Below are positions 59,174 through 64,000 of a DNA stretch of 64,000 nt, one piece after another. Below the pieces are notes generated by a model, which did no database searches, was not told the origin of the DNA, and saw only the letters and a list, made by a program, of their open reading frames with translations. The stretch's first letter is position 1. Each line of letters opens with the position of its first letter. Where the stretch lies: positions 1 through 64,000 of the forward strand of contig JANXUF010000123.1 of NCBI GenBank assembly GCA_025356335.1. Reading direction: 5' to 3'. This DNA comes from Actinomycetes bacterium (GTDB lineage Bacteria; Actinomycetota; Acidimicrobiia; Acidimicrobiales; Ilumatobacteraceae). Both the position numbers and the translations under genes were made by a program.

Positions 59174-59902
59174 GTGACGCAACTCGACTACATTGCCCAC
59201 CTGCGCTCCGACGGTGAGGCGCTGGCCGCCGCCGTCGACACCGGCCCATTGAACGCTCCGGTCGCAGCGTGCCCTGGCTGGGATCTCGCCGACCTCGCTC
59301 GTCACACCGGTGAGATCCACCGCTGGGCGACGGAGACCGTGCTCACCGGCGCCCGGCCTGAGCGCGCATCGTTCCAGCGGCATCCTCCGGAGGGAATGGA
59401 GCTGTCGGCATGGATCCGTGAGGGCGTCGCACTGTTGGCGACCGCTCTCTCGGACATCGATCCCGAGGCCCCGACATGGCACGTGTTCCCGGTCCCGATG
59501 GTCGCCGGCATCTGGCCACGACGCCAGGCGCAGGAGACGCTGGTGCACCGATGGGACGCGCAGAACGCAATCGGCGTCACCGCGGAGATCGACCCTGTGC
59601 TGGCGAGCGACGGGATCGACGAGTACTTCCACGTCATCCTCCCGCGCCTCGAACAACGCCAGGGTGTCGACTATCCGAGCGGCACCCTCCATGTGCACTG
59701 CACCGACGTCGCCGGGGAATGGCTGATGTCCACCGAGGACGGGCGCCTGGTCATCGAACGAGCCCATGCCAAAGGGGACGTCGCGCTACGCGGTCCTGCC
59801 GCCGATCTACTGCTGCTGCTGTGGGGCCGGTCCGGTGGGCCGGTGGACCCGATCGGCGATCCGCAACTCGCCGCCCAGTGGATTGCGCTCGGCGGCATCT
59901 GA
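59174..59902 (+). CDS. DinB-like maleylpyruvate isomerase family protein (mycothiol type)
   Basis: Predicted 242 residues from GTG 59174 (MTQLDYIAHLRSDGEAL). Actinobacterial MDMPI_N/C family: N-terminal four-helix bundle with ACPGWDLADLARHTGEIHRW (metal His) and RRQAQETLVHRWDAQNA (second metal His), then a C-terminal domain LHVHCTDVAGEWLMST, ALRGPAADLLLLLWGR. Members use mycothiol or bind metal; a specific reaction cannot be given. It is divergent from the NfuA-like gene. Confidence 0.9.
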   Translation: MTQLDYIAHLRSDGEALAAAVDTGPLNAPVAACPGWDLADLARHTGEIHRWATETVLTGARPERASFQRHPPEGMELSAWIREGVALLATALSDIDPEAPTWHVFPVPMVAGIWPRRQAQETLVHRWDAQNAIGVTAEIDPVLASDGIDEYFHVILPRLEQRQGVDYPSGTLHVHCTDVAGEWLMSTEDGRLVIERAHAKGDVALRGPAADLLLLLWGRSGGPVDPIGDPQLAAQWIALGGI

Positions 59903-59915
59903 CAACGCTGAACCG

Positions 59916-61181
59916 CTACTTCTGCGTGCCGACCTTCAGCTCACTGAAGGGCGACTTGCTGTCGATGCCCGGTTCCTTCGGCAGGCCGAGGACGCGCTCG
60001 CCGACGATGTTGCGCATCACCTCGTCGGATCCGCCGGCGATCCGCAGACCTGGCGCTCCGAGCACGAGTTCGTGCCATGCCCACGTTCCCCATTCTCCGG
60101 TGTCGGCCTGCAGGCGGGGCCCCAGTGCGAGCACGAGGAACTCGTTGAGCTTGCGCTGGTTGTTGACGAGCGCCATCTTGGAAATCGACATCTCCGGTCC
60201 GGGCAACTGCCCGGCACGCATCTTGGCGAGCGCCCTGGCGTTGTTGTACTCGGCGACCCGGTACCCGACCACCAGGTCGGCGAGCTTGTTCCGCACGATC
60301 GGATCGGTGTCCAACCCGTAGTGACGGACCATGGCGATCACCCGGGTCAGCATGCCGCTCGCCGCCGAACCACCGGAGTCGCCGGCACCGATCGAGGCGC
60401 GCTCGTTCATCAAGGTGGTGAGTGCGACGTTCCAGCCGTTGTTGACGTCGCCGAGGCGATGGTCGTCAGGGACACGCACGTCGTTGAAGAAGACCTCGTT
60501 GAAGTTCGCTCCACCGGTCATCTGGCGCAGCGGACGAATCTCGATACCGGGTGCGTGCATGTCGACGATGAACCCGGTCAGACCCTTGTGCTTGGGCAGG
60601 TTCGGATCGGTTCTGGCGATGACCTCACCGATATCGGAGTAGTGCGCGCCGGATGTCCACACCTTCTGTCCGGTGAGCACCCACTCGTCGCCGTCACGCA
60701 GCGCTTTCATCTGCAGCGACGCCAGATCGGATCCGGCGCCCGGCTCCGAGAACAACTGGCAACCGACGATGTCGGCGCGCCACATCGCCCTGAGGTAGGC
60801 GTCCTTGGCCGTATCGGTCGCGTGGGCGAGGATCGTCGGCGCGACCATCCCCAGACCGATGCCGAAGAAGCTCTGGCTGGGAACCCGATACCGCGACTCC
60901 ATCGCCCCGTAGGCGCGTTCGTAGGCGGCCGGCAGTGCGCTGCCGCCGAACTCGGCTGGTCCGCTGATCCAGCCGAAACCGGCATCGAACTTCTTCTGGC
61001 GCCACGCCTTGGCGAGTACCAACTGCTCCTTCTCCGCCGATTCGGAACGCTCCTCGAACATCGAGACGTTGTCGCTGCCCTCTCCCCAAACGAACGTCTT
61101 GGCCGGCGTGCGGCGCTCGGCGTTGGCGTCGAGGAATTCACGTGCCTGTTGCTCGAATGCTTCGAGGGTGATGTCAGCCAT
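59916..61181 (-). CDS. Acyl-CoA dehydrogenase (FadE-like)
   Basis: Predicted 421 residues from ATG 61181 (MADITLEAFEQQAREFLDAN). LFSEPGAGSDLASLQ, WVLTGQKVWTSGAHYSDIG, the LMNERASIGAG helix and C-terminal GAPGLRIAGGSDEVMRNIVGERVLGLPKEPGID mark the FAD-dependent acyl-CoA dehydrogenase fold. It is close in type to the enzyme at 12100 (same FSEPGAGSD, PKHKGLTGFIVD region), yet it lies outside the palindrome-marked cluster and shows no such operator. The substrate is unknown. Confidence 0.92.
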   Translation of the reverse strand: MADITLEAFEQQAREFLDANAERRTPAKTFVWGEGSDNVSMFEERSESAEKEQLVLAKAWRQKKFDAGFGWISGPAEFGGSALPAAYERAYGAMESRYRVPSQSFFGIGLGMVAPTILAHATDTAKDAYLRAMWRADIVGCQLFSEPGAGSDLASLQMKALRDGDEWVLTGQKVWTSGAHYSDIGEVIARTDPNLPKHKGLTGFIVDMHAPGIEIRPLRQMTGGANFNEVFFNDVRVPDDHRLGDVNNGWNVALTTLMNERASIGAGDSGGSAASGMLTRVIAMVRHYGLDTDPIVRNKLADLVVGYRVAEYNNARALAKMRAGQLPGPEMSISKMALVNNQRKLNEFLVLALGPRLQADTGEWGTWAWHELVLGAPGLRIAGGSDEVMRNIVGERVLGLPKEPGIDSKSPFSELKVGTQK

Positions 61182-61269
61182 TGCCAGAACGTACCGAGCG
61201 GTAACGATCCGTGGCGAAGCGAAGCCGGAGTTATACCGATCAGGTGTCGATTCGCTAGCCTGCGGACCC

Positions 61270-61743
61270 ATGGGTCAGCCAGTAGCGGTCGTCGAAAAGC
61301 AGTCAGCGACGCCGGGTGTCGTCCGATTTGAGGCCAACCGCAGCCTCACCGGCATGGGTCACGAGCGTTTTGCCAGCAAGGTCGATGCCTACGAGTCGAC
61401 GCCATCGGCAGAACTCGCCAGGCGGCTGTTCGATACCGGACGCGTCGCCAGCGTGCACGTCTACGCCAATATCATCACCGTCGACCTCAATAAGGGCTTC
61501 GACTCTGCCGGGCTGTCGAACGTCATCGAGGGCCTCTACACGTTCTGGACACCGGGCAAAGTGCCGCCGTCGCCGGAAGAGCTGATGGCCGAGATGCCAG
61601 CGGGCGGGGCGGGGGGCGACGTCGCCCCCGCTGCGATCGGAGCCGGCGGTGCCGTCGCCGACTCACGCGTCCCGGCAGCGCTGCTCGCCCGCAGCCAGGC
61701 AGCGCTCGCCAAATGGAAGAACAAGCAGGCCACAGCCGAATAG
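61270..61743 (+). CDS. Nfu N-terminal-domain (scaffold) protein
   Basis: Predicted 157 residues from ATG 61270. Residues about 5-95 fit the Nfu/NifU N-terminal domain (TPGVVRFEANRSLTG, ELARRLFDTGRVASVHVYANIITVDL, GLYTFWTPG). There is no NifU-type CxxC. A Gly/Ala-rich linker and a C-terminal helix (ALLARSQAALAKWKNKQA) follow. It may be a partner in Fe-S assembly with the NfuA-like protein at 58492. Divergent from the acyl-CoA dehydrogenase gene. Confidence 0.75.
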   Translation: MGQPVAVVEKQSATPGVVRFEANRSLTGMGHERFASKVDAYESTPSAELARRLFDTGRVASVHVYANIITVDLNKGFDSAGLSNVIEGLYTFWTPGKVPPSPEELMAEMPAGGAGGDVAPAAIGAGGAVADSRVPAALLARSQAALAKWKNKQATAE

Positions 61744-61766
61744 TCCGGCGTATCGGGCGGAAACCC

Positions 61767-62969
61767 TCAGGCGAAGGATTCCACCGCTGCCTTCAGCCGG
61801 CGAGCGGCCTCAGCGAGGCTGTCGGGATCGAGGGTGGCAAACGACAGGCGGAGATATTCGCGCGACATGGAAGCCTGTTCCGGGACGAAGAACGCCGAGC
61901 CGGGAACGAAGGCGACGCCGTGCTCGATGGCCCGCTGCAACAGGATTTCGGTATCGATGAAGTCTGCCGTCATCCGTGCCCAGAGGAACATGCCGCCAGC
62001 GGCCGGCGCGACGTCGATCGCCGAGCCGAGCTCACTGACCAGCGCAGAATGCAACGCCATCGCCTGCTGCTGATATCTCGCAACGGAGGCGCCGAGACGC
62101 GCCCGTTGACCAGCCACATCGCTGAGGAGTTCGTGGGCGAGATACTGATTGAGCGTCGACGTGTGCAGGTCTGCGCCCTGTTTGGCGCGGACGAACGGGT
62201 CGACGAGCCACTGCGGCATCGCTGCCCAGCCGACGCGTAGACCCGGGGCGAGGATCTTCGAGGCGGTGCCGAGGCTGATGACGCGTTCCGAACGGGCACG
62301 AAGCGGCGCCGGTTCAGTGCCCTCCCATCGGAGTTCACCGTAGGGATCGTCCTCGACGATGACGAACCCGAAGCGGTCGGCGAGATCGGCGAGGTGGACG
62401 CGACGGGCGTCGGACAACGTCGCTCCTGACGGGTTGGAGAAGTTGGCGACGACATAGACGAACTTCGGTTCGAGTCCACGCCGCAGGCGTTCCTCGAGCA
62501 GATCAGTACGCAGGCCATGACGATCGCCCGGGATACCGACGAGTTGCGGATCCCACCCGTTGAAGGCCTGCATCGCACCGACGTAGGAGGGCGATTCGAC
62601 GACGACGACGTCACCGGGATCGATGAGCGTCCGCCCGATGAGGTCCAACGCCTGCTGCGAACCGGTGGTGATGATCACACCTGTTGCTGGACAGTTGAAG
62701 CGCTCTGCGACCAGGTGACGAAGCTGCTCGACGCCTTCTGTCGGTCCGTATTGCAGTGCCTTCGCAGCGATTTCGCCACTCGGGTCGAGGAGGCGCTGCG
62801 TTGCTTTGCGGATCTCGTGAATCGGAAAGCCGGCAGGGTTCGGCAGGCCGCCGGCGAGCGAAAGAATGTGTGGCTGCTCCGTGAGCTTGAGCAGTTCGCG
62901 TATGACCGATGACCGCGATTGGGCCGCCCGGTGTGACAACAAAACTGGGGTGTTCGCTGTACCCATCAT
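61767..62969 (-). CDS. PLP-dependent aminotransferase, class I/II (LysN/ARO8-like)
   Basis: About 400 residues from ATG 62969; 62966 and 63017 are other possible starts. Fold type I PLP enzyme: LSLAGGLPNPAGFP, YGPTEGVEQLRHLVAERF, TGSQQALDLIGRTLIDPGD, PNFSNPSG-type VVANFSNPSGATL, VEDDPYGELRW, and PLP-Lys in SLGTASKILAPGLRVGW. The GGLPxPxxFP start and YGPTEG place it with 2-aminoadipate/aromatic aminotransferases and MocR catalytic domains, but it has no DNA-binding domain. Convergent with the Nfu_N protein. Confidence 0.92.
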   Translation of the reverse strand: MMGTANTPVLLSHRAAQSRSSVIRELLKLTEQPHILSLAGGLPNPAGFPIHEIRKATQRLLDPSGEIAAKALQYGPTEGVEQLRHLVAERFNCPATGVIITTGSQQALDLIGRTLIDPGDVVVVESPSYVGAMQAFNGWDPQLVGIPGDRHGLRTDLLEERLRRGLEPKFVYVVANFSNPSGATLSDARRVHLADLADRFGFVIVEDDPYGELRWEGTEPAPLRARSERVISLGTASKILAPGLRVGWAAMPQWLVDPFVRAKQGADLHTSTLNQYLAHELLSDVAGQRARLGASVARYQQQAMALHSALVSELGSAIDVAPAAGGMFLWARMTADFIDTEILLQRAIEHGVAFVPGSAFFVPEQASMSREYLRLSFATLDPDSLAEAARRLKAAVESFA

Positions 62970-63052
62970 CCTTCGATCCGACCACCTTTGGCTCGACCCG
63001 CCCGAGTTCGGTTCCATTGTACGACAACGTCTTCACCTTGACAGGCCGAGTT

Positions 63053-64000
63053 TCAGCCGTTCACGGCAGGTGCCGTCGTCGTCACTCCGGCAGCACCCGC
63101 CCACTGTTCGATATCGACTCGATCGATGGCGGCAGCGATCAGATCCGGGAACTGATCCGGTGTGCAGGCGAACGAAGGGACACCGACTGCTGCAAGCGCA
63201 CCGGCATGGTCGCGGTCGAACGAAGGGGCTCCCTCGTCCGACAACGCCAGCAGCGCGATGCAGGTGACGCCCGAGCGCACGAGGTGCGCCATCCGATTGA
63301 CGAGCCCATCACGCACACCGCCCTCGAAGAGGTCTGACAACAGGATCAGCACCGTGTCGTTCGGCCGGGTGACGAGCGACTCACAGTAGGCGACAGCGGC
63401 GTTGATATCCGTCCCGCCGCCGAGTTGCACACCGAACAGTACGTCGACGGGATCGTCCATCTGCTCGGTGAGGTCGACGACTGCCGTGTCGAAGGCGATG
63501 ACCGACGTTCGCAGCGTCCGCAGGCTGGCGAGCACCGAGCCGAGCACGCCCGCGAAGACGACCGATTCGGCCATCGACCCGCTCTGATCGATGGCCAGGA
63601 TGATGTCCCTGGCAATCGAGTTCTGCCGGCGACCGTAGCCGATCAACTTCTCCGGGATCACCGTCTTGTGCTCCGGCAGGTAGTGGCGCAGGTTGGCCCC
63701 GATCGTGCGGTTCCAGTCGACGTCGTTGAGCCGTGGCCGCCGAGATCGGGCGGAACGGTTCACCGCACCCGTCACCGCCTGGCGGACCGAGTCGGCCAGC
63801 CGCGCGTGAATCTGATCGGCGACGATCCGCACGACCGCCCTGGCCGTTGCCTTGGTCGCGTCCGGCAGCATCGAGTTCAGTTCGAGCAGCGTCGCCACCA
63901 GGTGGATGTCCGGTTGGATCGATGCCAACATTTCCGGTTCGAGCAGCATCTGCTGCAGATGGAGGCGTTCGATGGCATCACGCTGCATGACCTGGACCAC
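63053..64000 (-). CDS. VWA-domain protein, 5' end cut by window edge
   Basis: At least 315 residues; the start lies beyond 64000. The N-terminal visible part (about 1-125) is helical, with MLPDATKATARAVVRIVADQIHARLADSVRQAVTG and a basic NRSARSRRPRLNDVDWNRTIGANLRHYLPEHKTVIPEKLIGYGR segment. The VWA domain follows (130 to the end): MIDAS motif LAIDQSGSM, LGGGTDINAAV and LLSDLFEGG supply the three metal-site elements. Such CoxE/VWA proteins usually pair with a MoxR-type AAA ATPase encoded upstream, which would be to the right of this window. Confidence 0.85.
   Translation of the reverse strand: MVQVMQRDAIERLHLQQMLLEPEMLASIQPDIHLVATLLELNSMLPDATKATARAVVRIVADQIHARLADSVRQAVTGAVNRSARSRRPRLNDVDWNRTIGANLRHYLPEHKTVIPEKLIGYGRRQNSIARDIILAIDQSGSMAESVVFAGVLGSVLASLRTLRTSVIAFDTAVVDLTEQMDDPVDVLFGVQLGGGTDINAAVAYCESLVTRPNDTVLILLSDLFEGGVRDGLVNRMAHLVRSGVTCIALLALSDEGAPSFDRDHAGALAAVGVPSFACTPDQFPDLIAAAIDRVDIEQWAGAAGVTTTAPAVNG

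Noticed and set aside
1-64000. CRISPR arrays, rRNA genes or complete insertion sequences
   Set aside because: No regularly spaced repeat array, no rRNA-like sequence and no transposase gene was seen.

Overview
The window reads as chromosome of a high-GC actinobacterium, most likely of the class Acidimicrobiia (an Ilumatobacter-like lineage). This is an inference from overall gene content: an aerobic cobalamin pathway, many acyl-CoA dehydrogenases, CaiB-type CoA transferases, mycothiol-type DinB proteins, a TldD/TldE pair and a galU/moeA/FmdB block also known from Mycobacterium. About 60 protein genes and two tRNAs can be supported. Coding density is high, and many genes overlap by 1-4 bases.

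Region 1 (1-2990) is the right end of an integrated mobile element. It holds the 5' part of a MobF/TrwC relaxase with a one-base frameshift, an excisionase-like HTH gene, and a tyrosine integrase that abuts the 3' end of tRNA-Thr(CGT). Region 2 (3000-10260) is housekeeping: an EEP-family enzyme, cobS-cobU-cobO, a [3Fe-4S] ferredoxin, serA, an SCP2 protein, a membrane protein and cobD.

Region 3 (10383-26611) is the most interesting part. It is a catabolic cluster for an unidentified acid handled as a CoA thioester: an acyl-CoA ligase, a tandem pair of family III CoA transferases, three acyl-CoA or short-chain dehydrogenase types, two thiolase-fold/DUF35 pairs, an APH-fold kinase, a P450-type ferredoxin, a SnoaL-like protein and a FadR/GntR regulator. 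Six copies of a 16-bp palindrome (consensus close to ATTCNTCATGATNAAT) lie in the promoters of its operons, including that of the regulator, and look like a shared operator. Inside the cluster is a chimeric gene joining the first half of a sugar ABC ATPase to the second half of a periplasmic sugar-binding protein.

Region 4 (26880-38870) holds a secreted glycoside hydrolase, an SNF2 helicase, tRNA-Ala(CGC), and a block with a GlpR/SepX-like membrane protein, moaC, moaA, moeA, a glycolipid-binding-type protein, galU, an FmdB-family protein and an SAF protein. The FmdB-family protein has lost all zinc cysteines, and its promoter carries a near-perfect CIRCE (HrcA) operator.

Region 5 (38950-43690) is a urease operon ureABCFGD without ureE; UreG has a histidine-rich N-terminus. 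Region 6 (43770-64000) holds an adenosine-deaminase-family enzyme, an M20 peptidase, a PHP protein, lipoproteins, a TetR/SDR divergent pair with an operator, tldE-tldD, a PAP2 protein, dxs, a HisN-type phosphatase, kynureninase, two Nfu-related Fe-S proteins, another acyl-CoA dehydrogenase, an aminotransferase and the C-terminal part of a VWA protein cut by the window edge. Several unusual palindromes and short tandem repeats sit between the genes of this region.
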